From Endozoicomonas sp965198415 (GTDB lineage: Bacteria; Pseudomonadota; Gammaproteobacteria; Pseudomonadales; Endozoicomonadaceae), in assembly GCA_965198415.1 (NCBI GenBank), contig CBDAPN010000028.1:496001-560000 (forward strand): a stretch of DNA of 64,000 nt, written 5' to 3'. Below are positions 1 to 8,371 of this stretch, piece by piece. Position 1 is the stretch's first letter, and every line of letters starts with the position of its first letter. Position numbers and translations under genes: made by a program. The notes under the pieces are model-generated. The model was not told the DNA's origin. It ran no database searches and saw nothing but the letters and a program-made list of their open reading frames with translations.

Positions 1-903
1 GATTTGGTTCATAAGGTTGTCAATCACCTGCATATTCCAATAGGTAAGGCTTACGTTGGCCGGTTCAGTGACGGTGAGTGCGCGGTAGAAATTCAGGAAA
101 ATGTCCGTGGTCGTGATGTTTTTATCATTCAGTCCACCTGCGCTCCCACTAATGACAACCTGATGGAATTGCTGGTCATGGCCGATGCCATGCGCCGTTC
201 CTCAGCGGTTCGGGTGACCGCCGTTTTGCCATATTTTGGGTATGCTCGTCAGGATCGTCGGCCTCGCTCTTCCCGGGTGCCGATCAGTGCCAAAGTGGTC
301 GCTGATATGATTGCCGGTGTTGGGATTGACCGGGTGTTAACGGTGGATTTGCATGCGGATCAGATTCAGGGTTTCTTTGATATCCCTGTGGACAACGTTT
401 ACGGCTCACCTATCTTGCTGGATGATATCGAACGGCGCAATTACAGTGATGTCATGGTGGTTTCTCCGGATCACGGTGGCGTAGTGCGTGCCCGTGCGGT
501 AGCCAAGCGGCTTAACTCGGATCTGGCGATTATCGACAAACGCCGGCCAGAAGCCAACAAAAGTGAGGTGATGAACATCATTGGTGATGTGGCAGGCCGT
601 ACCTGTATTCTGGTGGACGATATGGTCGATACCGCCGGTACACTCTGTCAGGCGGCACTGGCACTGAAAGAGAAAGGAGCCAACGCAGTTTACGCCTATT
701 GCACGCACCCGATCCTTTCTGGTCGGGCGCTGGAAAATGTCGCCAATTCGGTGCTGGATGAGCTGGTCGTTACCAACACCGTACCGCTTCTCCCGGCTGC
801 TCAGGCATTAGAAAAAATTCGCCAGCTCGATATGTCGCCGTTGCTGGCGGAGTCTGTTCGTCGCATCAGTAATGCGGAGTCCATCAGTGCGATGTTTCAG
901 TAA
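1..903 (+). CDS. prs: Ribose-phosphate pyrophosphokinase, 5'-truncated by window edge
   Basis: Makes PRPP from ribose 5-phosphate and ATP for purine, pyrimidine, His and Trp synthesis in the cytoplasm. The frame is open from the first base, so the start lies upstream; about 15 N-terminal residues are missing compared with the usual ~315 aa. Visible family motifs are the ATP-binding YFGYARQDRR (near base 230), the catalytic flexible loop DKRRPEANKSEV (near 535) and the PRPP-binding loop VDDMVDTAGT (near 616). A rho-independent terminator follows. The order prs-rplY-pth-ychF is classical for Pseudomonas-like gammaproteobacteria. Confidence 0.97.
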   Translation, partial: DLVHKVVNHLHIPIGKAYVGRFSDGECAVEIQENVRGRDVFIIQSTCAPTNDNLMELLVMADAMRRSSAVRVTAVLPYFGYARQDRRPRSSRVPISAKVVADMIAGVGIDRVLTVDLHADQIQGFFDIPVDNVYGSPILLDDIERRNYSDVMVVSPDHGGVVRARAVAKRLNSDLAIIDKRRPEANKSEVMNIIGDVAGRTCILVDDMVDTAGTLCQAALALKEKGANAVYAYCTHPILSGRALENVANSVLDELVVTNTVPLLPAAQALEKIRQLDMSPLLAESVRRISNAESISAMFQ

Positions 904-935
904 GCGCTAGGCAAGTTCAAGGCGGAAGGTATTAT

Positions 936-967
936 AAGGATGCTCTATTAAAGAGCGTCCTTTTTTA
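936..967 (+). terminator. Rho-independent terminator of prs
   Basis: An AAGGATGCTCT / AGAGCGTCCTT stem with one G-U pair and a short AUUAA loop is followed by a run of T. It lies 33 nt after the prs stop and before the rplY promoter. Confidence 0.85.
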
Positions 968-1006
968 TTGCTGTGGCTGTCTGACCAAAAGGCAATAGAA
1001 GTTTTT

Positions 1007-1034
1007 TTGCTTTTTACCGTCATGCGGGTATGAT
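1007..1034 (+). promoter_or_regulatory. Candidate sigma-70 promoter for rplY
   Basis: TTGCTT and TATGAT are separated by 16 nt, between the prs terminator and rplY, leaving a leader of about 70 nt. Inferred from spacing and consensus match only. Confidence 0.5.
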
Positions 1035-1110
1035 GTTGCGTCCCCATTTGGGGTCTAAATCAAAGCTGTCTCGCCTGGTCGCAAGGCATTCAGCGTTATT
1101 GGAGATAATC

Positions 1111-1725
1111 ATGTCTGAATTAATTACATTAAACGCAACAGCGCGTAAGGATGTCGGGAAAGGTGCGAGCCGCCGCCTGCGTCGCGCTGATCTGGTTCCG
1201 GCCATCATTTACGGCGGTGAAGCGGCCCCTGTTCAGATTACTCTGGAAGGCAAGGCCATTCGTAAGGCTCTGGAAGTAGAAGCTTTCTACTCACAGATTC
1301 TGACTCTGACCGTCGACGGCGCTAAAGAGCAAGTTATCCTCAAAGATATGCAGCGCCACCCGGCAAAAGAGTTTGCCATGCACATGGACTTCCTCCGCGT
1401 CGATGCCGACCATGAAATTACCACGCATGTGCCTCTGCACTTCATTAATGAAGAAGATTGTGTGGGTGTGAAATCCGGTGGTGCAATTGTGCACAATCGC
1501 GTTGACCTCGAAATCAAATGTCTGCCCGGCGACCTGCCTGAGTACATCGAAGTGGACATGGCTTCAGTGAATGTAGGTGGACACGTTCACCTGAGCAATC
1601 TGGTCATTCCCGCAGGTGTTGAGGTTATTGCCCACGGTCAGGATCTTGATATTGCCAGTGTGCAGGCTACCCGCGCTGCTGCCGAAGAGTCTGAAGAGTC
1701 TTCTGCTGAAGAAACTGGCGAATAA
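1111..1725 (+). CDS. rplY: 50S ribosomal protein L25 (Ctc-type)
   Basis: A 204-aa long-form L25: an N-terminal 5S rRNA-binding domain (about residues 1-95), then the TL5/Ctc beta domain and an acidic tail ending in EESEESSAEETGE. It binds 5S rRNA in the central protuberance of the large subunit. ATG at 1111 was chosen because GGAG lies just upstream and MSELITLNATARKDVGKGASRR is the family N-terminus; the frame is open further upstream but without a ribosome binding site. pth follows 18 nt after the stop, so the two probably share a transcript. Confidence 0.96.
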   Translation: MSELITLNATARKDVGKGASRRLRRADLVPAIIYGGEAAPVQITLEGKAIRKALEVEAFYSQILTLTVDGAKEQVILKDMQRHPAKEFAMHMDFLRVDADHEITTHVPLHFINEEDCVGVKSGGAIVHNRVDLEIKCLPGDLPEYIEVDMASVNVGGHVHLSNLVIPAGVEVIAHGQDLDIASVQATRAAAEESEESSAEETGE

Positions 1726-1743
1726 TTGCAGAGGCTTGGCATT

Positions 1744-2343
1744 ATGACAAAATCTTCCGACCAGTCGATCCGACTGATTGTGGGGCTGGGAAATCCCGGA
1801 GCACAATATGAAAGTACCCGTCATAATGCTGGCTTTTGGTATGTTGAGCAGTTAGCAAGAAGTTACGGTGTGACTTTTCAGCCAGAGAAGAAGTTTTTTG
1901 GCCTGACTGCTCGCCTGCACATAGAGGGTCAGGAGGTTCGCCTGCTGAACCCGACCACGTTTATGAATCGAAGTGGTCAGGCGGTGAGCGCCATGGCCAC
2001 TTTTTTTAAAATCCCTGTGCAATCCATCCTTGTGGTTCACGATGAACTCGATCTGCCCGCCGGTGTTGGTCGTTTGAAGCAAGGTGGCGGTCATGGCGGT
2101 CATAATGGCCTGCGGGATATCATCTCATCCCTTTCCAATAGCCGTGATTTTTTACGACTGCGCCTGGGTATCGGTCACCCCGGAAACAGCAGAGATGTGG
2201 TCAATTATGTGCTGACCAAACCATCGGTTGCGGAGCGACAGAAAATTGATGCAGTGATTGATGAGTCAATACGCATAACCCCTGAAGCACTGATTGGTCA
2301 GAGATCCAAAGCAGTGCAAGAGTTACATACTTTCTCAGCCTGA
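1744..2343 (+). CDS. pth: Peptidyl-tRNA hydrolase
   Basis: Releases tRNA from prematurely dissociated peptidyl-tRNA. The 199-aa protein has the family length and active-site residues: Asn17 in GLGNPG, His27 in TRHNAGFW, TFMNRSGQ, and the HDELDLP aspartate near residue 100. ATG 1744 is preferred over an upstream TTG at 1726 because it gives the standard N-terminus and an AGAGG lies upstream. Downstream of rplY in the usual order. Confidence 0.96.
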   Translation: MTKSSDQSIRLIVGLGNPGAQYESTRHNAGFWYVEQLARSYGVTFQPEKKFFGLTARLHIEGQEVRLLNPTTFMNRSGQAVSAMATFFKIPVQSILVVHDELDLPAGVGRLKQGGGHGGHNGLRDIISSLSNSRDFLRLRLGIGHPGNSRDVVNYVLTKPSVAERQKIDAVIDESIRITPEALIGQRSKAVQELHTFSA

Positions 2344-2397
2344 GCCTTTTTGCGCTCGGTTCGATCATTTCGGCGCCAAGAAAATAAAACCTTCTCT

Positions 2398-3408
2398 TTA
2401 AGCCCTGTCAGCCATTTGTTGAGGCGACGCTAGCTCGGGAATGTTGTAGGCATTGTTGCAGTGCTGCTTTTGGCGGCGTATGGCGTGGTCGATCAGTTGG
2501 CAGATCAAATCTTCAAACCCAATACCGCAGTGCCTTGCGCCGTCCGGGAATAGGCTGGTTGGCGTCATGCCTGGCAAGTTATTGATTTCTGAAAATATTG
2601 GCTCGCCTTCCTCGGGTACAATAAAGTCAGAGCGGCTGATATCCCGACACCTTAGCAATTGATGCGCCTGCAGTGCGATCTCCTGTACCCTTCGCTTTTG
2701 GTATTCAGAAATTCTCGCCGGAGTGAAATGTTCACTCAGGCCGGGAGTGTAGCGGTGGGTATAGTCGTACCAGGCGTTATTTGGTGTCGCAATCTCGGTA
2801 GTGGGTAGAACTGTCGTTTCGTCCAGCTCCAGAATGCCTGCGGTTACCTCTTTGCCGGCAATAAACGTTTCAATCAGCAGTTGCTTGTCGTTCTTGAACG
2901 CCTCTTCAAGACGCTTGCTGAGCTGTTGCTCCCCTTCGGCAAATTGAATACCGATGCCAGAGCCTTGAGCAAAAGGCTTGATAACGACTTTTTCACCCAG
3001 AGTTTCAAGACACCGGTTAACGGTTTGTGCCAGTGGTGTGTTCTGGGAAACCACACAGTCTTTTGCCATGGGTACACCGGCTTGTTGCAGGATGCGCTTG
3101 GTGGTGACTTTATCTAGCGCACAGGCGCTGGCAAGAACGCCGGAGCCAACATAGGGAATACCCATGACTTCCAGCAGCCCCTGCAGGCAACCGTCTTCTC
3201 CCACAGGCCCGTGGGCGACGGGAAAGACCACATCCACCCCGTGTTTTATGAGCTGGGCAGGCAGTGTGCCGTCCAGCTCAAGGGTGACTACACTTTGATA
3301 GTTGTTTTGCAGCGGTACACTGATGCGTCCTGCAGAAAGTCTTGAGACATCGGCTTCCGGTGAAGGGCCGCCACAGACGATGCCGACCGTTATATTTCTC
3401 TTGGGCAT
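2398..3408 (-). CDS. D-alanine--D-alanine ligase family protein
   Basis: An ATP-grasp enzyme expected to form D-Ala-D-Ala for peptidoglycan. The 336-aa protein shows the N-terminal GIVCGGPSPEADVSRLS, the GPVGEDGCLQGLLEVMGIPYVGSG block, the ATP-binding KPFAQGSGIGIQ region and the metal-binding EINNLPGMTPTSLFP. It is slightly longer than DdlB (about 306 aa) because of a Gln/Asn-rich C-terminal extension. It sits alone between pth and ychF on the opposite strand rather than in the mur/fts cluster, so it may be a second Ddl (DdlA-like). No clear SD precedes the start. Confidence 0.88.
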   Translation of the reverse strand: MPKRNITVGIVCGGPSPEADVSRLSAGRISVPLQNNYQSVVTLELDGTLPAQLIKHGVDVVFPVAHGPVGEDGCLQGLLEVMGIPYVGSGVLASACALDKVTTKRILQQAGVPMAKDCVVSQNTPLAQTVNRCLETLGEKVVIKPFAQGSGIGIQFAEGEQQLSKRLEEAFKNDKQLLIETFIAGKEVTAGILELDETTVLPTTEIATPNNAWYDYTHRYTPGLSEHFTPARISEYQKRRVQEIALQAHQLLRCRDISRSDFIVPEEGEPIFSEINNLPGMTPTSLFPDGARHCGIGFEDLICQLIDHAIRRQKQHCNNAYNIPELASPQQMADRA

Positions 3409-3575
3409 TGACCAATCCGTACAGTTGTTAAGTGGTTATTCAAATGTAGCTGTTGTTTGGCGCTTTTAAAGGTGGGCATGGCTATTAGGCTTGACGACAA
3501 ATTTATCTGAAATTTTTTCCGCCAGTCTTTATAATTCGCCTCCAATTACTCATTTCAGGAGCGAGCAGAAGCGCT

Positions 3576-4667
3576 ATGGGTTTCAAATGTGGCATCGTTG
3601 GGCTGCCAAACGTTGGTAAATCAACACTGTTTAACGCTTTAACCAAGGCGGGTATCGACGCGGAAAACTTTCCGTTTTGCACCATTGAGCCCAATGCCGG
3701 CGTGGTGGCCATGCCGGATTCGCGGCTTGATGAGCTGGCCGCTATTGTCAATCCGCAGCGCGTGCTGCCGACCACCATGGAGTTTGTGGATATTGCCGGT
3801 TTGGTCGCAGGTGCCTCCAAGGGTGAGGGGTTGGGCAACAAATTTCTGGCCAATATCCGTGAGACGGACGCTATCGCCCACGTTGTTCGCTGCTTTGCCA
3901 ACGACAACGTTATCCATGTCGCCAACAAGATTGACCCAAAGGCGGATATCGAAGTTATTAACATGGAGCTGGTACTGGCGGATCTCGAAAGCTGTGAAAA
4001 GCAGCTGCAGCGGGTGACTCGTGCAGCTAAAGGTGGAGATAAAGACGCCATCGCACAAAAGACGCTGTTGGAAAAGGTCGTTCCCCATCTTGAAGCCGGT
4101 AATCCGGTACGTACTCTGACCATGAGTGACGACGAACAAAAGTTGGTACGTTTTTTTCATCTGCTCACCATCAAGCCCACCATGTACATCGCCAATGTGG
4201 ATGAAGACGGGTTTGAAGATAATGAATACCTCGACATCGTCCGTGCCATTGCCGCTGATGAGGGCGCCGTTGTTGTGCCGATCTGCAACAAACTGGAGTC
4301 GGAAATTGCTGAGCTTGACGATGACGAGCGAGCGGAGTTTTTGGCGGATCTGGGCATGGCAGAGCCAGGCCTGGATCGTGTTATTCGCGCCGGTTATGAG
4401 CTGCTTGGTTTGCAAACTTACTTCACCGCTGGCGTAAAAGAGGTGAGAGCCTGGACGGTAAAAGTCGGCGCCACGGCACCGCAGGCTGCTGGTGTGATTC
4501 ATACCGATTTTGAGCGGGGTTTCATTCGGGCTGAAGTGACCAGCTATGACGATTTCATCAAATACAATGGCGAACAAGGTGCAAAAGAAGCCGGGCGGTT
4601 GCGCGTTGAAGGTAAAGCGTACACGGTTCAGGATGGCGATGTAATGCACTTCCTGTTTAATGTGTGA
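3576..4667 (+). CDS. ychF: Redox-regulated ATPase YchF (Obg/OLA1 family)
   Basis: A 363-aa P-loop protein that binds ribosomes and prefers ATP over GTP in its family. The P-loop GLPNVGKST is residues 9-17. The G4 position reads NVDE near residue 205 instead of NKxD, the family hallmark, and the C-terminal TGS domain ends in YTVQDGDVMHFLFNV. AGGAGC lies about 15 nt before ATG. The last gene of the conserved prs-rplY-pth-ychF block. Confidence 0.96.
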   Translation: MGFKCGIVGLPNVGKSTLFNALTKAGIDAENFPFCTIEPNAGVVAMPDSRLDELAAIVNPQRVLPTTMEFVDIAGLVAGASKGEGLGNKFLANIRETDAIAHVVRCFANDNVIHVANKIDPKADIEVINMELVLADLESCEKQLQRVTRAAKGGDKDAIAQKTLLEKVVPHLEAGNPVRTLTMSDDEQKLVRFFHLLTIKPTMYIANVDEDGFEDNEYLDIVRAIAADEGAVVVPICNKLESEIAELDDDERAEFLADLGMAEPGLDRVIRAGYELLGLQTYFTAGVKEVRAWTVKVGATAPQAAGVIHTDFERGFIRAEVTSYDDFIKYNGEQGAKEAGRLRVEGKAYTVQDGDVMHFLFNV

Positions 4668-4762
4668 GCGGCTTAAGTGTGACGCGAGTCGAGCCTTCTG
4701 CTGGTACTGAATTAACAGGTCTTTAGTCGTTTAGTTGGGGCGAGAATCTATTGGGTTTTTGC

Positions 4763-4791
4763 TTGACAGTTCAGGGTTAAATCACTAAAGT
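4763..4791 (+). promoter_or_regulatory. Consensus sigma-70 promoter for the tRNA cluster
   Basis: A perfect TTGACA, 17-nt spacer and TAAAGT. The predicted start is about 10 nt before the first tRNA. Confidence 0.75.
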
Positions 4792-4808
4792 GCGCACCAT
4801 CTTTCGAC

Positions 4809-4885
4809 GGCTAGGTAGCTCAGTTGGTTAGAGCACAGCACTCATAATGCTGGGGTCGGCAGTTCGAATCTGCCCCTAGCTACCA
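4809..4885 (+). tRNA. tRNA-Met (CAT), elongator type, copy 1
   Basis: 77 nt with encoded CCA. The acceptor GGCTAGG pairs with CCTAGCT, allowing the usual G-U/mismatch pattern; anticodon CAT sits in CTCATAA and the T-loop is GTTCGAATC. Identical to the copy at 5151. Confidence 0.96.
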
Positions 4886-4996
4886 TTGATTTTTGCAGTG
4901 GCGGTTACTAAAGGGTTTTTTCTTTAGTGGCATCGAGAGTACTGTGTTTGTGAATAGTACAGCTTAATTATTTAAGCTCAGTTTTCACATTTTCGT

Positions 4997-5071
4997 TGGG
5001 GTGTCGCCAAGCGGTAAGGCATCAGGTTTTGATCCTGACATGCGGGGGTTCGAATCCCTCCACCCCAGCCA
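4997..5071 (+). tRNA. tRNA-Gln (TTG), copy 1
   Basis: 75 nt with encoded CCA. The acceptor TGGGGTG pairs with CACCCCA, the anticodon TTG sits in TTTTGAT and the T-loop is GTTCGAATC. Identical to the copy at 5246. Confidence 0.96.
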
Positions 5072-5150
5072 CAATTAGAATTGTTTTGATTTGCCTTTTT
5101 AATTATTGACACTTATCAGCTGAATCAAGACAATAACAACCCGATTTTGT

Positions 5151-5227
5151 GGCTAGGTAGCTCAGTTGGTTAGAGCACAGCACTCATAATGCTGGGGTCG
5201 GCAGTTCGAATCTGCCCCTAGCTACCA
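5151..5227 (+). tRNA. tRNA-Met (CAT), copy 2
   Basis: Same 77-nt sequence as 4809-4885. It lies 18 nt upstream of the second tRNA-Gln, against 111 nt in the first pair, so the tRNAs were duplicated but the spacers were not conserved. Confidence 0.96.
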
Positions 5228-5245
5228 CGTATTTCGGTGTCATAT

Positions 5246-5320
5246 TGGGGTGTCGCCAAGCGGTAAGGCATCAGGTTTTGATCCTGACATGCGGGGGTTC
5301 GAATCCCTCCACCCCAGCCA
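5246..5320 (+). tRNA. tRNA-Gln (TTG), copy 2
   Basis: Same 75-nt sequence as 4997-5071. Last tRNA of the cluster, followed at once by a terminator. Confidence 0.96.
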
Positions 5321-5323
5321 TAC

Positions 5324-5353
5324 AAACCTTCTTGGAAACAGGAAGGTTTTTTT
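5324..5353 (+). terminator. Rho-independent terminator of the tRNA operon
   Basis: AAACCTTC / GAAGGTTT stem with a 10-nt loop, followed by a T run, 3 nt after the last tRNA. Confidence 0.88.
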
Positions 5354-5957
5354 ATTCCAGCACTGTAGTAAATTTTTTTCCCTCTGAATTTAGTTAATCG
5401 TCGTAAACCCTCACCTTCATGCCCTTTGGGTGCAATCGGGGGGCGTCATGCGTTGTAGACCGCTTCGTATCATCTCTTGTGAGTGCTGCTCACGGCTTCA
5501 AACTTAAATCGTTGGCACTTTTTTTAACTGTGCAAGCGAGCGCAAAATGCCGCAGTTTTCTTCTGTGCTCTTCCTAAAAGCACCATTCTCGTACAGCCCT
5601 TTTTCTGGCCGGACGGCTCCAATCTGTTCGAATGCCCTTGGTTGATTAGCTTCTGCGAGGCAGAGAAAAGGGTTAAGTGATACGTATAGTTCCATCATGA
5701 TGATTTTCAAACTGTACGTCAGCTGATTAGTTTTTAAACGACAAAAAACTACTTTTTTCGGAGTGTTTGTGTCTGGCTGTCTCGCAAGTTGCCTTTGCCT
5801 GTTGATGTTTAAAAGCCAGCATCAACTGGGTTGATGGTGCGGATTTAGTCTATTTTTGAACTGACCAGTTTTAATTTTTATAGCTGGTTAAGCTGATTGC
5901 TTCGGCTTTTTTTAGCCGGGGCCTCTTTTTGACTTTAATCATCGGGTTTCTTTTGTT
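5354..5957. other. About 600-bp stretch without a supported gene
   Basis: Between the tRNA terminator and the secreted orphan gene. It holds one copy of a dispersed repeat (5414-5448) and otherwise AT-rich DNA. A 68-codon reverse-strand open frame at 5504-5710 has no SD and no recognisable motif, so it is not called. Confidence 0.6.
5414..5448. repeat. Dispersed CCTTCATGCCCTTTGGGTGC repeat, copy 1
   Basis: CCTTCATGCCCTTTGGGTGC plus a G-rich tail and GTCA. It matches 19846-19884 almost exactly, while the flanks differ. It contains the imperfect palindrome GCCCTTTGGGTGC and may be a REP-like intergenic element. Confidence 0.65.
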
Positions 5958-6647
5958 ATGAAGCATCCACTTGCGTCAGGCGGTTGTGTTCGTTCATGGC
6001 TCTTTTGCCTAATGTCGTTTATTGTGCTGGGGTCTTTTTTACCGGCTGCTGCATCCTGCGCTGAAAGTTCACTGCCTATGCTCTCACCACCACCCTTCAC
6101 CTTTGCAAATAAGGTAAAATATACTCTGGGCATGGACCCGGATGTTACGGTGCACGATATTAAGAGCACCGGCGGGGGTAAACACCTAATTCATATTGAC
6201 GTTAAGAATTTAGATAAATTACAAGCATTAGATACCATCATTAAATCAGTCTATAGCTTGGGCAATGAAGAGGTGCGAATTCAGTTTCATAGTGTTTGTG
6301 GCGATAGTAGTCCTCATCACAGATCTACGTCTCCTGTCATTCCCTGGACGACAAAAAGCGTTGAAAAAATTATCAATACGGCATTTCGTGGAAACCCACT
6401 GTTCTATATGACCAAAGATAGCAACAGTTTTGGTCACAGTGCCGTTAATGTGATTTTCCAAAAGGCTATCGTTCAGTTCTGGAATGATGATCTTTCTGAT
6501 TATTACAGCAATTACAACGAGGTGGCAGCGTTTGTTTTCCGCCAGCTTATGGTTAGCAGGGTCGGAAATATTTTACTCGGTGCCTCTACCAGAGACGATG
6601 CTTGCGGCTCAACACCGGATTCATTGGCTGAGGTGGCTGAGTGGTAA
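5958..6647 (+). CDS. Secreted protein of unknown function
   Basis: I do not recognise this 229-aa protein. The N-terminus (residues 1-36) looks like a Sec signal peptide: basic start, hydrophobic WLFCLMSFIVLGSFL, and AAASCAES around the cleavage site; LPAAASC could also be read as a weak lipobox. The mature part has no obvious domain, has three or four cysteines (Cys in HSVCGDS and DDACGS), and is moderately AT-rich. ATG 5958 is the first start in frame and no strong SD precedes it. Its 3' end overlaps the convergent lrp-type gene by 27 nt. Function not assignable. Confidence 0.65.
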   Translation: MKHPLASGGCVRSWLFCLMSFIVLGSFLPAAASCAESSLPMLSPPPFTFANKVKYTLGMDPDVTVHDIKSTGGGKHLIHIDVKNLDKLQALDTIIKSVYSLGNEEVRIQFHSVCGDSSPHHRSTSPVIPWTTKSVEKIINTAFRGNPLFYMTKDSNSFGHSAVNVIFQKAIVQFWNDDLSDYYSNYNEVAAFVFRQLMVSRVGNILLGASTRDDACGSTPDSLAEVAEW

Positions 6648-7097
6648 CGCGGTTCTGCCAATGGGTTGCCGTAGGACAAAACTCGAGTGTACGCCGCTGA
6701 CTCCCTGAATTCGGGTAATCTTGTCCAGTAGAAAATTCTGGTAGTAGTTCATGTCGGGCACCATGACTTTGACCATGTAATCGGCGGATTGCCCGGTAAT
6801 TAACATACACTCAATAACTTCATCATAACCGCTAATGGTCTTTTCAAAATGATCAAACCGTTCCGGGGTGTGCCGATCCATGCTGATGTGAATGAGCACG
6901 GTGAGGCTCAGGCCCAGCTTTTGTGGGTTTAGCCGGGTCACCCGATCTTTCACTAGTCCCGCTTCTTCAAGATGCCGAACCCTGCGTAAGCAGGGAGAGG
7001 GGGTTAGTCCGATCCGGTCAGCCAGATCCTGATTGCTGATGTTGGCGTTTTTTTGCAGTGCCTCAAGTATACGAATATCGTAACGATCGAGCTTCAT
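6621..7097 (-). CDS. Lrp/AsnC family transcriptional regulator
   Basis: A 158-aa DNA-binding regulator. The N-terminal winged helix-turn-helix (MKLDRYDIRILEALQKNANI, then NQDLADRIGLTPSPCLRRVRHLE) is typical of Lrp. The C-terminal RAM/effector domain includes GYDEVIECMLITGQSADYMVKV. Such proteins sense amino acids and control their transport or degradation. Alanine dehydrogenase and a serine-type transporter occur elsewhere in this window, but no neighbour identifies the target. Confidence 0.93.
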   Translation of the reverse strand: MKLDRYDIRILEALQKNANISNQDLADRIGLTPSPCLRRVRHLEEAGLVKDRVTRLNPQKLGLSLTVLIHISMDRHTPERFDHFEKTISGYDEVIECMLITGQSADYMVKVMVPDMNYYQNFLLDKITRIQGVSGVHSSFVLRQPIGRTALPLSHLSQ

Positions 7098-7201
7098 GAT
7101 ATCTTCTGCTTATATATTGAATTATATTAGAATATTATTGCTTAAATAATGCAGTTAGGCCATTAATTCGCAATCTTTTATCAATCGATTCTTCCTATAA
7201 T

Positions 7202-7422
7202 TACCTCGTTGCCAAAAGCGACAGCCAGTCGCCCCGGTCACAAGCCGACGGTGAATCAGCGTATTCCCAACCAGGAGTACAAATCAGATAACTTATCCGG
7301 TTAACTGATGAGAAAAAAAGAGCGAGTTAACAGGCCAGATGTTATCAGCTCAGCCACCTGAAAATGGTGAAAAATTATAAACCGCTGACCATCTGGGGAG
7401 ATGATCAGCGGTTTTTGCTTTT
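7202..7422 (+). ncRNA. Candidate structured leader RNA or small RNA upstream of yfcA
   Basis: A consensus TATAAT at 7196-7201 (weak -35) could start a transcript that ends at a very strong intrinsic terminator at 7379-7420. Between them are several stems: GCGAC/GTCGC (7218-7232), CCGGTTAAC/GTTAACAGG (7297-7334) and CACC/GGTG near 7355-7370. Either a riboswitch or attenuator controlling yfcA, or an independent sRNA of about 215 nt, would fit. It does not match any riboswitch consensus I know. No start codon with an SD is visible inside it. Confidence 0.4.
7379..7420 (+). terminator. Strong intrinsic terminator before yfcA
   Basis: AAACCGCTGA / TCAGCGGTTT, then CATCT-GGGG-AGATG stacked inside with one C-A mismatch, followed by TTTTTGCTTTT. 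It lies upstream of yfcA with no upstream plus-strand gene to terminate, so it probably ends a leader or small RNA. Confidence 0.85.
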
Positions 7423-7544
7423 ATTGGTGCTGCCAATGTGTTGCAAGCCAATAAAGTCGTAGTAACGGTGAATTCCTACCAGTGTTTCCTACTCAACGTT
7501 CTATTATTACGATTCTTCAATACGCTTTTTTAAAAGGATTGAAC

Positions 7545-8312
7545 TTGGACGCAACCATCACTGTGGACTTCATTGCGCTGCTGTTTATTGTGGCTCTGGC
7601 ATCGGGTTTTGTTGATGCTATCGCCGGGGGCGGTGGTCTAATCACAATGCCCGCCCTGATGGCGGCCGGGCTTTCACCGATTCAGGCGCTGGGAACCAAT
7701 AAATTGCAGAGCTCTGGAGGTTCACTCATTGCCAGTTTGTATTTTATGTCCAGAGGGGTGGTGAATTTACAGCAAATGCGCCTGCCTATTTTAATGACCT
7801 TTATTGGAGGTGTTGCCGGAAGTTTACTGGTGCAAAGAGTCGGTACGGATCTTCTTGAGAAGATTATCCCGTTTTTAATGATTGTTATTGTTCTGTACTT
7901 TGTGTTTTCACCCCGTTTGAAGTCCAGGCAGCTGATATCCCAGCCGGTATTTGCCTTGACGGCGGCGGTGGGCGTTGGCTTTTATGATGGCTTCTTCGGC
8001 CCCTGCGCCACTACCTTTTATATTGCTGCTTTTATTGGCTTGCTAGGGCTTTCTATTGTTCGTGCGACTGCCCATGCCAAGATATTAAATTGCACCAGTA
8101 ATCTGGCGTCGTTGCTGTTTTTCATAATTGGCGGCCATGTGGTGTGGTCGGCGGGTGTGATTATGCTGTTTGGTCAGGTGATTGGAGCGCGCATGGGTTC
8201 TCGTGTAGTCCTTAGCCATGGTCACACACTCGTTCGCCCATTGATTGTTTGTGTATCACTGGCAATTACAACCAAGTTGCTTTGGGGAAATTATGGACAT
8301 TTGTTGCAGTAG
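7545..8312 (+). CDS. yfcA: TSUP family membrane transporter (YfcA-like)
   Basis: A multi-pass inner-membrane protein of the TauE/SafE/YfcA (sulfite/organosulfur exporter) family. GFVDAIAGGGGLITMPALMAAG and GTNKLQSSGGS are family hallmarks, repeated in the second half as GFYDGFFGP and ATAHAKILNCTSNLASL. I prefer TTG 7545 (AAAGGA 7 nt upstream, 255 aa, alignable with E. coli YfcA); GTG 7482 or TTG 7539 in the same frame are alternatives. It lies directly downstream of the terminator-bearing leader, so expression may be attenuated. Confidence 0.9.
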   Translation: MDATITVDFIALLFIVALASGFVDAIAGGGGLITMPALMAAGLSPIQALGTNKLQSSGGSLIASLYFMSRGVVNLQQMRLPILMTFIGGVAGSLLVQRVGTDLLEKIIPFLMIVIVLYFVFSPRLKSRQLISQPVFALTAAVGVGFYDGFFGPCATTFYIAAFIGLLGLSIVRATAHAKILNCTSNLASLLFFIIGGHVVWSAGVIMLFGQVIGARMGSRVVLSHGHTLVRPLIVCVSLAITTKLLWGNYGHLLQ

Positions 8313-8371
8313 AAGGCATCTTTTCTGAACTTTAGTTCTCTTCATGCCGTCCACTTTGGAGCCCCTGCACA

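Noticed and set aside
3639..4649. 336-codon reverse-strand open frame across ychF
   Set aside because: Antisense shadow of ychF; no family motif, no SD, and ychF is unmistakable.
5504..5710. 68-codon reverse-strand frame between tRNAs and the secreted orphan gene
   Set aside because: No SD, no motif and no supporting context; left uncalled although a decayed gene fragment is possible.
7301..7340. Hammerhead ribozyme, because CTGATGAG occurs in the leader RNA
   Set aside because: No stem II followed by GAAA and no cleavage-site stem; the segment is better explained by a simple GTTAAC stem.
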